Of a stretch of DNA of 64,000 nt, positions 17,912-27,544 are shown in pieces. Each line of letters opens with the position of its first letter. Within the stretch, counting starts at the first letter, position 1. A program made the translations under genes and the position numbers. The notes beneath the pieces were generated by a model. That model was given only the letters and a program-made list of their open reading frames with translations, did no database searches and was not told the origin of the DNA. Origin of the DNA: Allobosea sp. BK604. Its GTDB lineage: Bacteria; Pseudomonadota; Alphaproteobacteria; Rhizobiales; Beijerinckiaceae. The DNA lies in the NCBI RefSeq assembly GCF_004341515.1, contig NZ_SLZF01000001.1, forward strand, positions 992,001 to 1,056,000, given 5' to 3'.

Positions 17912-18320
17912 CGGCTGGGCCAGGCGTCGACGGGATCATCGCGCGGCAGCTTCGCGCGATGATTCTCGTGGAATCACCGCCTGCGATGCGATCATTTCGA
18001 GAATTTGGGTGAGAATTCGCGTCCCGCTCGCGCCAGCCCACCCTGTTTTCGACGCATATCGGCCGCAGGTCGGCTTGGAACCTTTGCGTTCCCGGAATGA
18101 CAGATATTTCAGGCTGTTGCCGCCCCTGGAGAGCCAATATGGCGGCCGGCAAGCCCCCGCCATGTTCGGATTGCCTTAATCATCCCCGGCAATCTCGGCT
18201 GGACCGAAAGCTAAAACCGCCCCCAGAATAGGCAGCATTAGTTGGTGAGCCGCCCTTCATACGTAGTGGACGCGATGCTTGGCCGGTTGTCCAGCATACG
18301 ACATAGCGAAGGGGGGAAGA
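17912..18320. other. 409-bp gap between phaB and the autotransporter
   Basis: No gene is supported. It contains the hairpin at 17935-17963, then lower-quality, unstructured sequence; the last 60 bases hold the autotransporter leader with GGGGGGAAGA. No promoter could be assigned confidently. Confidence 0.5.
17935..17963 (+). terminator. Hairpin downstream of phaB
   Basis: ATCATCGCGCG and CGCGCGATGAT form a perfect 11-bp stem with a 7-nt loop, 23 bp after the phaB stop. No clear U-run follows (TCTCGTGG), so it may act in RNA stabilisation or factor-dependent termination. Confidence 0.55.
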
Positions 18321-21300
18321 GTGTCCAAACTCAACCGAAGCCGCTATTTTGCGCTGCTGTCATCGACCGCCCTGCTAGCCTCGGCAATACTATCGGACAC
18401 CGCCTCGGCCGGATGCGGAGCGACGTCCGCCGGTGACGATATCGTCGTCTGCGCGGCGGTGACCCCGCCCGATCCGACAGCCGCTCCCATCGATCTCCTG
18501 GCCGGCAACGACACGCTGACGGTGAACAGCGGCACCTACTCCGGCGGCATTACCGGCGGCGCCGGCACCAAGACCGTGACCATCGCCGGCGGCACCATCG
18601 CCAGTTATTCCAACACGGTCGGCATCAGCCTGATCACGCTTCCCGGCGGCAGTACCGCAACGATCACAGGCGGCGTTAACACCGGACCGGGCGTGGATCG
18701 CTTCGAGATCAATGGCGGTACGGTGAGCGGCCTCGCCCAGCAAGGCGCCGGTACCGACGCCTTCATGACCGGCGGCAGCATCGGCGCCTTGGCGCAGGGC
18801 GACGGGCTCGACACGTTCTTCATGTCCGGCGGCACGATCGTCGGGGCGTTCGAAGACGGCGACAATGCGGTCATGACCGGCGGCACGATTGGCCGCGTCG
18901 ATATGAAGCTCGACAACAACGTCTTCAACATGTCCGGCGGCAGGATCATCGGCAATCTGATCACCGGCTTCGGCAACGACACGATCACGATCTCGGACGG
19001 CTCGATCGGCGGCAATATCAGCGTCAGTGGCGGCACGGACAGCGTCACCGTGACGGGCGGCGCGATTGCCGGCGAAATCCGGATGAGCACCGGGACCGAT
19101 ACCTTCCTCTGGCAGGGTGGCGGCACGATCGGCGGGCTGATCGACCTGGGCACCGGCGACGACACCGCGACCTTGCGCAATCTCGGCGATGCCAATGTCT
19201 CGCCGGCGCAGCAGATACTCGGCGGCGAGGGAACCGACGCGCTCGTGCTCGCCGGCAGCGGCCCCTCGGCGCTCAACGCCAGCCTCGTCACCGGATTCGA
19301 GACGCTGACCAAGATCGAGCCCGGAACCTGGACCCTGAGCGGCTCGCTCACCGATGTACAGGTGGCGACCGTGCAGCAAGGGACGCTGCGTCTGACCGGC
19401 GACAATTCCGCCTATGCCGGGCAAATGATCGTCGATCCGGCCGGCACCCTCGAAGGCCCCGCGCAAAGCCTTACCCCGACCGTCACGAATAACGGCCTCG
19501 TCCGCTTCACCCAGCCGGATACCGGCACCTATGCCGGAACGGTCAGCGGCATCGGCGCGCTCGACAAGACGGGGCCGGGCACCACGATACTGACCGGCGC
19601 GAACACCTACGCGGGCGGCACCACCATCACCGAGGGCACGCTCCAGCTCGGCGCCGGCGGCACCAGCGGCAGCATCGTCGGCAATGTCACCAATAACGGC
19701 ACCCTCGTCTTCAACCGCTCGGACATAGTGACCTTCGCAGGCGCTATCTCCGGCACCGGTGCGCTGGCGCAGATCGGCTCGGGCACCACGGTATTGACTG
19801 CCGACAACAGCTACGCGGGCGGCACCACCATCACCGCCGGTACGCTCCAGCTCGGCGCCGGCGGCACCAGCGGCAGCATCGTCGGGAACGTCGCCAATAA
19901 CGGCACCCTCGCCTTCAACCGCTCGGACATACTGATCTTCGCAGGGGCAATCTCCGGCGCCGGTGCGCTGGCGCAGATCGGCTCGGGCACCACGGTGCTG
20001 ACCGCCGCCGATAGCTACACGGGCGGAACCACCATCGGCGCCGGCACGCTCCAGCTCGGCGCTGGCGGCACCAGCGGCAGCATTGTCGGCAACGTCACGA
20101 ACTACGGCGTCCTCGCCTTCAACCGCTCCGATACGGTGACCTTCGCAGGCGTCATCTCCGGCGCCGGATCGCTGGCGCAGATCGGCTCGGGCACCACGGT
20201 GCTGACCGCCAACAACAGCTATACCGGGGCAACGGCAGTGACCGCCGGGGTCTTGGCGATCGGCAACGCGACGAGCCCGCTTGCCGCGCTCTCGGGTGGC
20301 GGCCCGGTCAGCGTCGCGGCCGTCGCGACGCTCGGCGGCTATGGCAGCGTCGCCGGCTCCGTGACCAATGCCGGCCGTATCGCCGCGGCGGACGCGGTGC
20401 CGGCCTTCGCCGGCGGCGCCAAGGGCAATTTCACCATTGCGGGCACGCTGATCAATGCCGGCCTGGCGCAGGTGGCCGGCAGCGGAATCGGCAACACGCT
20501 GACGGTCTCGAACTACGTCGGCCAGAACGGCACCGTCGCCCTGAACACCTTCCTCGGCAGCGACGGCTCGCCCTCGGACCGGCTCGTGATCAATGGCGGC
20601 ACGGCAAGCGGCGGATCGCTGCTGGCGATCAACAATGTCGGCGGGCCGGGCGCCGCCACCACCGGCAACGGCATCCTCGTGGTGGACGCCATCAATGGTG
20701 CAACCACGAATCAGGCCGCCTTCTCGCTCGCTGCACCGGTCGCTGCCGGGGCGTTCGAGTACATCCTGTTCCATGGCGGCTCGACCACCGATTCGACCCA
20801 TAATTGGTATCTGCGCAACAACGTCGCGCCACAGCCTTCAGCCTCCCCACCGACGCCCGGCAGCCCTCTTCCGGCACCACCTGTCGCAGCACCCGGCTCA
20901 CCGCCATTGCCGCCGCCACCGCCTGCCGGTTCGGCGCCCATCCCGCTCTACCGCCCGGAAGTGCCCGTCTACGCCGCCGTTCCGGCGACGGTGCGCCGCC
21001 TCGGCCTGGCGGCGCTCGGGACCTTCCACCAGCGCCAAGGCGAACAGAGCCTGCTGACCGGTCAAGGCGCCTTCTCCGCGGGCTGGGGCCGGGTCTTCGG
21101 CGAACGTATCGACCAGCGCTGGTCGGGGACGGTCGATCCTGAATTCGATGGCCGCATCTGGGGCCTTCAGGCCGGCCTCGATCTCTACGCTCTCGACCGG
21201 GCGAACGGGCATCGCGACCGCTTCGGCCTGTTCTACGGCTATGCCGGCGCTGAAGGCGATGTCCGCGGCTTCGCCCTTGGCCTGCTGCGCAATAGCGTCG

Positions 21301-21899
21301 GCAAGCTCGATCTCAATGCCAACAGCCTCGGCATCTACTGGACCCATATCGGCCCGGGCAACTGGTATGTCGACACCGTCCTGATGCACAGCTGGCTCGA
21401 CGGCGACGGCCGGTCCGACCGCGCCATCCGCGCGGACATCGGCGGCACGGCGATCACCGCCTCGCTGGAGGGCGGCTACCCGATTGCGCTGGGCGCCGGC
21501 TTCACGCTCGAACCGCAGGCGCAGCTGATCTGGCAGCACCTGTCACTGGACCGGAGCTTCGACAGATTCTCTTCCGTCTCCTTCGATGACAGCGACAGCT
21601 TCACCGGCCGCATCGGCGCGCGGTTGCAGACAAGCTTCCTGCTGGGGTCGGCGCAGATCCAGCCCTATCTCAACGTGAACCTCTGGCACAATTTCAGCCG
21701 CACAGACGACGTCACGTTCGGCACGATCGATGTCATCCCGACGAGATTCAAGGGCTCCTCGCTCGAGATCGGCGGCGGCGTGACCGCCAAGCTCACGGCC
21801 AATGTCAGCCTCTACGCCACCGGTGGCTATGTGACCGCGCTCGGCGACGACAAGGGCCATGGCGTGCAGGGAAATCTCGGCCTGCGCGTCACCTGGTGA
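18321..21899 (+). CDS. Type V autotransporter adhesin-like protein
   Basis: 1192 aa from GTG 18321, chosen because GGGGGGAAGA sits just ahead and the product opens with a signal peptide (SRYFALLSSTALLASAILSDTASA). The passenger begins with short GGTI/GGSI-type beta-helix repeats, then three near-identical 68-residue units (19617-20228), each with GTLQLGAGGTSGSIVGN and GSGTTVLTA, matching the autotransporter-associated beta-strand repeat. A Pro-rich linker (around 20830-20950) leads to a ~300-residue C-terminal autotransporter barrel ending LGLRVTW. Likely surface-exposed and possibly adhesive; no protease triad was seen. It is a single gene. The upstream TTG at 18279 is a less likely start. 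Confidence 0.9.
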   Translation: MSKLNRSRYFALLSSTALLASAILSDTASAGCGATSAGDDIVVCAAVTPPDPTAAPIDLLAGNDTLTVNSGTYSGGITGGAGTKTVTIAGGTIASYSNTVGISLITLPGGSTATITGGVNTGPGVDRFEINGGTVSGLAQQGAGTDAFMTGGSIGALAQGDGLDTFFMSGGTIVGAFEDGDNAVMTGGTIGRVDMKLDNNVFNMSGGRIIGNLITGFGNDTITISDGSIGGNISVSGGTDSVTVTGGAIAGEIRMSTGTDTFLWQGGGTIGGLIDLGTGDDTATLRNLGDANVSPAQQILGGEGTDALVLAGSGPSALNASLVTGFETLTKIEPGTWTLSGSLTDVQVATVQQGTLRLTGDNSAYAGQMIVDPAGTLEGPAQSLTPTVTNNGLVRFTQPDTGTYAGTVSGIGALDKTGPGTTILTGANTYAGGTTITEGTLQLGAGGTSGSIVGNVTNNGTLVFNRSDIVTFAGAISGTGALAQIGSGTTVLTADNSYAGGTTITAGTLQLGAGGTSGSIVGNVANNGTLAFNRSDILIFAGAISGAGALAQIGSGTTVLTAADSYTGGTTIGAGTLQLGAGGTSGSIVGNVTNYGVLAFNRSDTVTFAGVISGAGSLAQIGSGTTVLTANNSYTGATAVTAGVLAIGNATSPLAALSGGGPVSVAAVATLGGYGSVAGSVTNAGRIAAADAVPAFAGGAKGNFTIAGTLINAGLAQVAGSGIGNTLTVSNYVGQNGTVALNTFLGSDGSPSDRLVINGGTASGGSLLAINNVGGPGAATTGNGILVVDAINGATTNQAAFSLAAPVAAGAFEYILFHGGSTTDSTHNWYLRNNVAPQPSASPPTPGSPLPAPPVAAPGSPPLPPPPPAGSAPIPLYRPEVPVYAAVPATVRRLGLAALGTFHQRQGEQSLLTGQGAFSAGWGRVFGERIDQRWSGTVDPEFDGRIWGLQAGLDLYALDRANGHRDRFGLFYGYAGAEGDVRGFALGLLRNSVGKLDLNANSLGIYWTHIGPGNWYVDTVLMHSWLDGDGRSDRAIRADIGGTAITASLEGGYPIALGAGFTLEPQAQLIWQHLSLDRSFDRFSSVSFDDSDSFTGRIGARLQTSFLLGSAQIQPYLNVNLWHNFSRTDDVTFGTIDVIPTRFKGSSLEIGGGVTAKLTANVSLYATGGYVTALGDDKGHGVQGNLGLRVTW
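19617..20228 (+). repeat. Three in-frame 204-bp tandem repeats in the autotransporter
   Basis: Units start at 19617, 19821 and 20025, each opening GGCACCACCATC or a near match. Each encodes 68 residues with only scattered substitutions; a fourth, divergent unit begins at 20229. The exact 204-bp period keeps the reading frame, so gain or loss of units would change passenger length without a frameshift. Confidence 0.9.
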
Positions 21900-21912
21900 C
21901 GGATTCGCGCCG

Positions 21913-22218
21913 TCAGCGCGCGCCCGGGCGCAGGGATGACGCCGTGCAGCGGTGCCAGCTCATTTGGTAGCCGAGCCCGCCCTTCTTGCCATAGCACCAG
22001 CCCAGCTGGGCTAGGCGCTGGCCATAGGCGTCGCGCTGGTCGCAGGCCGCAAACGTCTTCGGATCGTTTCCCGAACCGCCGCGGCATTGCCCGTTCGCCT
22101 GGCCCCACAGGCTGATCATCATCTTGGGATCGTCCCTGGACTGGGCGAGCGGGGCTTGGACGCTGACGACGCACGCAAACAGCGCCACAGCCAAGCGCTT
22201 GCTCGGGACCTGCATCAA
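21913..22218 (-). CDS. Small secreted cysteine-containing hypothetical protein
   Basis: 101 aa with a signal peptide (VPSKRLAVALFACVVSVQAPLAQS). The mature part has four cysteines in CRGG, AACDQRDAYGQRLAQLGWCYGKKGG and WHRC, which could form two disulfides in the periplasm. Similar short secreted proteins with an ACDxRDAYGxxLxxLGWCYG pattern are, to my recollection, common in Hyphomicrobiales, but no function is known to me. It converges on the autotransporter (14 bp between stops). Confidence 0.7.
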   Translation of the reverse strand: MMQVPSKRLAVALFACVVSVQAPLAQSRDDPKMMISLWGQANGQCRGGSGNDPKTFAACDQRDAYGQRLAQLGWCYGKKGGLGYQMSWHRCTASSLRPGAR

Positions 22219-22282
22219 TCCACTCCGATCGCAGCTTCGGCTTCGCGAGCCTAAGCTACTCCTGTGCCCGCCGGACCAGGTT

Positions 22283-22310
22283 CCGCAAAAGCCGCATGCG
22301 GCTTTTGCGG
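22283..22310. repeat. Perfect 28-bp palindrome
   Basis: CCGCAAAAGCCGCA and its exact reverse complement lie back to back between the small secreted protein and the DMT transporter start. It could form a cruciform or RNA hairpin, and may belong to the same class of intergenic elements (GAGCATGC follows). Confidence 0.7.
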
Positions 22311-22406
22311 TTGGAGCATGCTACGGGGCGCGATCGCAGTCGCGCCGATCACTCGCCCCCCATGGGCGAAGCGCCTTCGATCTGCTATCGGCAGCGGCAC
22401 ACAGCC

Positions 22407-23267
22407 ATGACCTCCCGAACCGCCACCCTCATTGGCTTTTGCGCCATCCTGCTCTGGTCGACGCTGGCGCTCTTCACCGCCATGTCGGGCAAGGTGCCGC
22501 CGTTCCAGCTCGTCGGCATGACCTTCGTCATCGGCGGGCTGCTGATCCTGGCGATCACGGCCGCACGTGGCGAGCTCTCCCGCATCAGGCCGACCGCCGC
22601 CTCCTTCGCGCTCGGGCTCTATGGCCCGTTCGGCGACACGGCGCTCTACTATGCCGCGGTCAAGACGGCGCCGCCGGCCGAGGCCAACCTGATCCATTAT
22701 CTCTGGCCGCTGCTGATCGTGCTTTTCGCGGCGCTGCTGCCCGGCGGCGGCCTGAAGCTGCGCCATCTCGTCGGTGCGCTGATCGGGCTCGCCGCAACGG
22801 CGCTGCTGATCTCCGACAGGCTCACTGGCGCGGGCGGCGGCCTCTCGCTCGGCCATGTCCTCGCCGCGTTCGGCGCCTTCGTCTGGGCGAGCTATTCGGT
22901 GGCATCGCGCCGCTTCGCCGACGTGCCGTCCGAAAGTCTGAGCGTCACCATGCTCGGCTGCGCAGTCGCCGCCTTCGCCTGCCACTTCGCCTTCGAGACG
23001 ACGCAATGGTCGCTGAGCCTCGTCGAGTGGGCCGGCGCGCTTGGCCTGGGACTGGGCTCCATCGGCCTCGCCTTCGTCTGCTGGGACATCGGCATGAAGC
23101 GCGGCGACGTCGCCTTTTTGGGCGTCGCCTCCTACGCCGCCCCGGTGCTCTCGACGATCATCCTGGTGTTGACCGGCTACGCGCCGGCGAGCGGGCTGCT
23201 CGCCGCCTCCTGCGTGCTCATCGTCGTCGGAGCGCTGGTCGCGAGCGCCGGCGGCAAGGCGAAATAG
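22407..23267 (+). CDS. EamA/DMT family transporter
   Basis: Inner-membrane drug/metabolite transporter, 286 aa with about ten predicted spans in two EamA repeats; the first is ATLIGFCAILLWSTLALFTAM and the last region GLLAASCVLIVVGALVASAG. The WSxxALFTA opening and YLWPLLIVLF in helix 4 resemble YddG-type aromatic amino acid exporters, but substrate is not provable. ATG 22407 is chosen over the open upstream frame, which is Arg-rich. It converges on the TIGR02302 gene across a repeat. Confidence 0.82.
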   Translation: MTSRTATLIGFCAILLWSTLALFTAMSGKVPPFQLVGMTFVIGGLLILAITAARGELSRIRPTAASFALGLYGPFGDTALYYAAVKTAPPAEANLIHYLWPLLIVLFAALLPGGGLKLRHLVGALIGLAATALLISDRLTGAGGGLSLGHVLAAFGAFVWASYSVASRRFADVPSESLSVTMLGCAVAAFACHFAFETTQWSLSLVEWAGALGLGLGSIGLAFVCWDIGMKRGDVAFLGVASYAAPVLSTIILVLTGYAPASGLLAASCVLIVVGALVASAGGKAK

Positions 23268-23280
23268 GCAGACCGCCTGA

Positions 23281-23397
23281 GAATTCGCTGGCGCGAGTCG
23301 ATTGGCGTGGCCGTCGAGAACCGGAGCGGAGCGTATATCAGTAGGTGAGCACCGGAAGCGCAGACGGCCGCGTCAAGCGGCCGCGCCAGTAGAATTC
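23281..23397. repeat. GAATTC-ended intergenic repeat, copy A
   Basis: 117 bp bounded by GAATTC at both ends with inverted termini (GAATTCGCTGGCG and CGCCAGTAGAATTC). It contains GTCGAGAACCGGAGC, GAGCACCGGAAG, and the stem CGGCCGC-GTCAA-GCGGCCG. The right GAATTC abuts the TGA stop of the TIGR02302 gene (23398-23400, reverse strand). Copy B lies at 27545. Confidence 0.8.
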
Positions 23398-26088
23398 TCA
23401 ATTCCGCCTGAGCAGGCGCTCCAGATAGTCGAGCTCTTCCATCGGCCGCGACGGATCGCCGAGACGGCGGCGCAGCTCTTCGAGGATGCGGCGCGCGCGC
23501 TGGGTCGCGCTCTCGTCGGCGCCGGGCACGCGCACGCGGCCATCGGCCCAGTCACGCTGACGCTGCGGCCGGCCGAGCGGATCCTCGCGGCCGCGCTGCT
23601 GTGCCGAAGGCCGGCCGGCCGGCTGGCCATCGGGCTCGCCATAGGCGTTGTCGGTGCCGTCGCCTTCGCCGGGCTCGCCGCCGGGCTGCATCTGCTGGGC
23701 GAGATTTTGCCCGCCGCGGCGCAACGCATCCAGGGCCCGTCCCTGTGAATCGAGCGCGCCTTCGCCCTCGCCCTGGCCGAGCTGGCCCTCGGCCTCGCGC
23801 ATCGCGTCCTCGGCCTCGCCGAGCTCGCCATTCTCCTGGGCGCCCATGCCGCGCATGCGCCGCTGCAGTTCCTGCAACCGCTCACGCAGGGCCTGCTGAC
23901 GCTGTGACAAGCCCTGCCCCTGGCCCTGGCCCTGCCCGTTCTCAGCGTTCTGGCCGTCTTCGCCCTCGCCGTCCTCGCCCTCTTGTCCGGGCTGCTGCTG
24001 GCCTCGCTGACCGCGCTGGCCCTGCTGCCCTTGCTGGCGCTGGCCCTGCCCGGGGCGCGCCTGCTGCTGGCCGGGGCGTTGGCCGCGCTGGGTCCGGTTC
24101 TGGCGCTGTTGCTCCTGCTGATAGGTCTGGTCGCGCAGCTCCTGCTGCTCGCGGGTGAGGCGGTCGAGATCGCCCAGTGCCTGGTTCATCTCGCGCTGGC
24201 GCGGATTCTGCTGGCCCGGGCGCGCCGTCTTCAGGTTGTTGAGGAGATTGTTCAATTCCTCCATCAGTCGCTGCGCCTCGGCCATGTCGCCGCGCTTCGA
24301 CAATTCCTCGATGCGGTTGAGCATGTTCTGCAGGTCGCGCGGCGTCACCGTGCGGAAATTCTCCGGCAGCTGCGCCTGGTTCTGCTGGCCGTTCTGTTGC
24401 TGGCGCTGCATCTGCTGGGCGAATTCGCGCATGAAATTGTCGAGTGCCCGGCGCATCTCCTCGGTGAGCTTGCGGATCTCCTCCTCGGAAGCGCCGCGTT
24501 CCAGCGCCTGCTGCAGGCGCTCTTGCGCCGCGCGCAGCTCGCGCTCGGCATCGGAGAGATCGCCGTCCTCGAGCTGCAAGGCCAGCGTCCACATCTGGTC
24601 GGCCACCTCGCGCAGCTGGTCGTCGGTATTCGCCCGGCGCAGCCCCTCGGCGATCATCCGCATGCCGAGATAGACGCCCGCCTCCTTCATGAACCGATCG
24701 GGCTCGATCATCAGCGCGTCCATGGCGAGCTGGACCTGCTTGCGCGTATCGACATCCATCACGAGCTTGCGCCGCTGCTCGACCAGCGCCTTGGCGAGCG
24801 GCTTGGTGAAGGTGCGCTGCGGCAGCGTGACCTCGACCGCGTCGCTGCGGCCTTCCTGCCCGGCCTCGTCACGGGCGAGCAAGGTCATCCTGACCTTGGC
24901 GCCGGCCCAGGGATGGGCCGAGAAATCGACCGTGCTCTTCAGGTCCTCCTCGCCCGAGGGCGAAGACGGCACGCTGAGCGACTGTTTCGGCGGCTCGACC
25001 AGCGAGCGCCCGGTCGAGGGCGGCCCGGCGCGCGAGACCAGCACTTCGGCGGCGGCGATGCCGTAATCGTCCTTGGCGCGATAGCTCAGGCCAAGCCCGC
25101 CCTGCACGCCGCCGCTGACGGCCTTCGGCGGCTCGGTGAAGCTGATCTCCGGCGGCTGGTCGGCGATCGCGGTCAGGTTGAGTGTTGTGTGCGGCGCGCC
25201 GCTGCCGGTGATCCGAAGGGTGCCGTTGCCGGCGAGCATGTAGCGCTTTTCCAGCACCGCGACATCGCTGGCCTCGGCCGGCTTGGCGCCGTCCTTGGCG
25301 TCCGGCGGCGGCAGCGCGTCGAGCCGGCCGGTGGTCGCGACGTCGAAGCCCGACTTGCCGGCGATCCGGACGACGACGGTCGACTTTTCCGGCGCGCTGA
25401 AGCCGGAGCCCTGGAGCCTGGCGAAATCGATCAGGATCGGTGGCAGACGGGTATAGCCGGGCGGATCGATCCAGGCGTCGATGCGAACAGCCGGCGCCGC
25501 GGCGGAGGGGCCACGCCAGTCGAAAGCCGCGGAAAGCCGCATCCCGGCCTCATGGCCCGCGACGAAGAAGGCGGTGACGGCGGCAAGCAGCGGCACGGCG
25601 CGCAGCGCGAAACGGTCGCGCCTCGCCATGAAAGGCTGCGGCGGCGCGACCTTCAGGTTGGCGACGCGCGCGCTCTGGCGCTCGACATGCAGCTTCCACA
25701 ACGCCTGCGACACGGGGTCGGCAGCGCCGACGGCCAGACTGTCCTCCAGGGCGGAGGCCGGGCGGTGACCGCCTTCCAGCGATTGGTCGAGCCGGGTCAG
25801 CGCATCCCGCCGCGTCGGCAGCGGCGTGATGGCGACATGCCAGAAACTCGCGGCGAGCGCGCCGAGGAACAGGACGAGGCCGATGGCGCGGCCCTGCCAG
25901 GGCAGATGCGTCCACAGCCCGAACCAGGAGACGGCGAGGAAGGTGAGGATGACGGCGGCCGGCAGCCAGAGCCGTGGCCACAGGCGCTCCCAGGCCAGCG
26001 ACGCGCGAGATGCCGCCGCGAGCCGGCCGAGCCGCTGACGGATGGTCCCGATGGGATCAAGCGCCGTGCGGCGCTGCGCCTCATTCAT
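23398..26088 (-). CDS. TIGR02302 family membrane protein
   Basis: 896 aa from ATG 26088 (MNEAQRRTALDPIG); the frame is open to 26184 but that extension is Cys/Trp-rich and unlike the family. Two membrane spans near the N-terminus (about residues 38-80) and a third near 160 anchor a large periplasmic part. The C-terminal half is coiled-coil and Gln-rich, with repeated QGQRG/QGQGQ runs and ending LDYLERLLRRN. This is the TIGR02302 family of alphaproteobacteria, function unknown; its fixed position beside lysA suggests an envelope role, which is inference. Confidence 0.88.
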   Translation of the reverse strand: MNEAQRRTALDPIGTIRQRLGRLAAASRASLAWERLWPRLWLPAAVILTFLAVSWFGLWTHLPWQGRAIGLVLFLGALAASFWHVAITPLPTRRDALTRLDQSLEGGHRPASALEDSLAVGAADPVSQALWKLHVERQSARVANLKVAPPQPFMARRDRFALRAVPLLAAVTAFFVAGHEAGMRLSAAFDWRGPSAAAPAVRIDAWIDPPGYTRLPPILIDFARLQGSGFSAPEKSTVVVRIAGKSGFDVATTGRLDALPPPDAKDGAKPAEASDVAVLEKRYMLAGNGTLRITGSGAPHTTLNLTAIADQPPEISFTEPPKAVSGGVQGGLGLSYRAKDDYGIAAAEVLVSRAGPPSTGRSLVEPPKQSLSVPSSPSGEEDLKSTVDFSAHPWAGAKVRMTLLARDEAGQEGRSDAVEVTLPQRTFTKPLAKALVEQRRKLVMDVDTRKQVQLAMDALMIEPDRFMKEAGVYLGMRMIAEGLRRANTDDQLREVADQMWTLALQLEDGDLSDAERELRAAQERLQQALERGASEEEIRKLTEEMRRALDNFMREFAQQMQRQQQNGQQNQAQLPENFRTVTPRDLQNMLNRIEELSKRGDMAEAQRLMEELNNLLNNLKTARPGQQNPRQREMNQALGDLDRLTREQQELRDQTYQQEQQRQNRTQRGQRPGQQQARPGQGQRQQGQQGQRGQRGQQQPGQEGEDGEGEDGQNAENGQGQGQGQGLSQRQQALRERLQELQRRMRGMGAQENGELGEAEDAMREAEGQLGQGEGEGALDSQGRALDALRRGGQNLAQQMQPGGEPGEGDGTDNAYGEPDGQPAGRPSAQQRGREDPLGRPQRQRDWADGRVRVPGADESATQRARRILEELRRRLGDPSRPMEELDYLERLLRRN

Positions 26089-26236
26089 GCCGTGCTCCGA
26101 ACGCCCCCAACACGTAAAACCCTTCAACCACGCACACGCTAACACGTGAATGTGGCAAGGCCAGTGCCGAAGCGCGTCACCCACAACGGCTCCGCGTTTC
26201 GTGAACTGGCGTCAGGTCGTGATGGCGACCGGGCGC

Positions 26237-27526
26237 TCAGCTCAGCCAGGGCGGTGCACGATCCGTGCCGAGAAGCTGCTCGAAGGTCTGGCGTGGGCGC
26301 GTCACCGCATATTCGGCGCCCTTCACCAGCACTTCGGCGACGAGCAGCCGCTGATTATAGGTCGAGGACATGCTGGCGCCATAGGCACCCGCGGTCATGA
26401 AGGCGATCAGGTCGTCCGGCTTCAGCTCCGGCAGCACCCGCCCGGTGGTGAAGGTATCGCCCGATTCGCAGATCGGCCCGACCACGTCATAGGCGATCTG
26501 CGGCGCATCGGCCGCGGCTTCCGCCACCGGCCAGATCTCGTGATAGGCCTCGTACATGGCCGGCCGCACCAGATCGTTCATGGCAGCGTCGACGACGAGG
26601 AACTGCTTCGACGGACGCGGATTGAGATGCAGCACCTTGGTCATCAGGATGCCGGCATTGCCGACGATCAGCCGCCCCGGCTCGAAGCCGAGCTCGACAT
26701 CGAGCCCCTTGGTGACGCGCCCGACCATGGCCGCATAGTCGCGGATCAGGTCCGGCCCGTGATCGAAGGCCTTCGGGATTTCATAGGGAATCCCGAGCCC
26801 GCCGCCGAGATCGAGCCGCTCGACCCGATGTCCCTCGGCCCGCAGCGAGCCGACGAGGCCGGCCATCTTGGCATAGGCCGCCTCGAAGGACTCCGTCTCG
26901 CGGATCTGGCTGCCGATATGCAGGGCGAGCCCCATGATCCTGACGCCCGGCATGTTGGCGGCGCGCGCGTAGAGCCGACCGGCATCCTCGAAGGAGACGC
27001 CGAACTTGTTGGCCGCCGAGCCGGTGGTGATCTTGGCATGGCCGCCGGCGCCGACATCGGGATTGACGCGGAATACGGCTTCCTGCCGCTTGCCCATGCG
27101 CGCCGCGACGCGCGAGAGCAGCTCGAGCTCGCCCTCGGTCTCGATATTGACCTGATAAATGCCGGCCTCGACCGCGAAGGCAAGCTCCTGCTCGCTCTTG
27201 CCGACGCCGGAGAAGACGATCTTGCTGGCCGGGAAGCCGGCCGCGAGCGCCTTGCGCACTTCACCCTCGGAGACCGTGTCCGCTCCGGCGCCGAGCGCTG
27301 CCAGCGTCTTCAGCACGCCGAGATTGCCGTTGGCCTTCAGCGCGTAGAAGACATGCGGCGGGCGCGCCGGGGCGATTGAGGCCATCGCCTCCTCGAACAG
27401 GCGGTAATGCCGCTCGATCGTCGCGGAGGAATAGACATAGACGGGGGTGCCGACCTCGCCCGCGATCCGGCGCAGGTCGACATCCTCGGCGAAGAGCGCG
27501 CCGTCGCGGTAGGCAAAGTGATGCAT
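26237..27526 (-). CDS. lysA: Diaminopimelate decarboxylase
   Basis: PLP enzyme making L-lysine from meso-diaminopimelate, 429 aa. PLP lysine is in FYALKANGN (about residue 66); HIGSQI, LGGGLGIPY, EPGRLIVG and the dimer-partner CESGDTF motif are all present in order. It lies in the leftward argH-lptM-lysA-TIGR02302 run common in Hyphomicrobiales. The gap before it (from lptM) is filled by a GAATTC-ended repeat, so co-transcription through that element is uncertain. Confidence 0.96.
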   Translation of the reverse strand: MHHFAYRDGALFAEDVDLRRIAGEVGTPVYVYSSATIERHYRLFEEAMASIAPARPPHVFYALKANGNLGVLKTLAALGAGADTVSEGEVRKALAAGFPASKIVFSGVGKSEQELAFAVEAGIYQVNIETEGELELLSRVAARMGKRQEAVFRVNPDVGAGGHAKITTGSAANKFGVSFEDAGRLYARAANMPGVRIMGLALHIGSQIRETESFEAAYAKMAGLVGSLRAEGHRVERLDLGGGLGIPYEIPKAFDHGPDLIRDYAAMVGRVTKGLDVELGFEPGRLIVGNAGILMTKVLHLNPRPSKQFLVVDAAMNDLVRPAMYEAYHEIWPVAEAAADAPQIAYDVVGPICESGDTFTTGRVLPELKPDDLIAFMTAGAYGASMSSTYNQRLLVAEVLVKGAEYAVTRPRQTFEQLLGTDRAPPWLS

Positions 27527-27544
27527 CAGGCCCTCAAGACCTTT

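Noticed and set aside
18540..20300. CRISPR-like direct repeats
   Set aside because: The repeats are in-frame coding repeats of an autotransporter with 204-bp units and no unique spacers.
18390..20801. 803-codon open frame on - strand across the autotransporter
   Set aside because: Shadow of a repeat-rich Gly/Thr/Ala coding sequence; no signal or domain.
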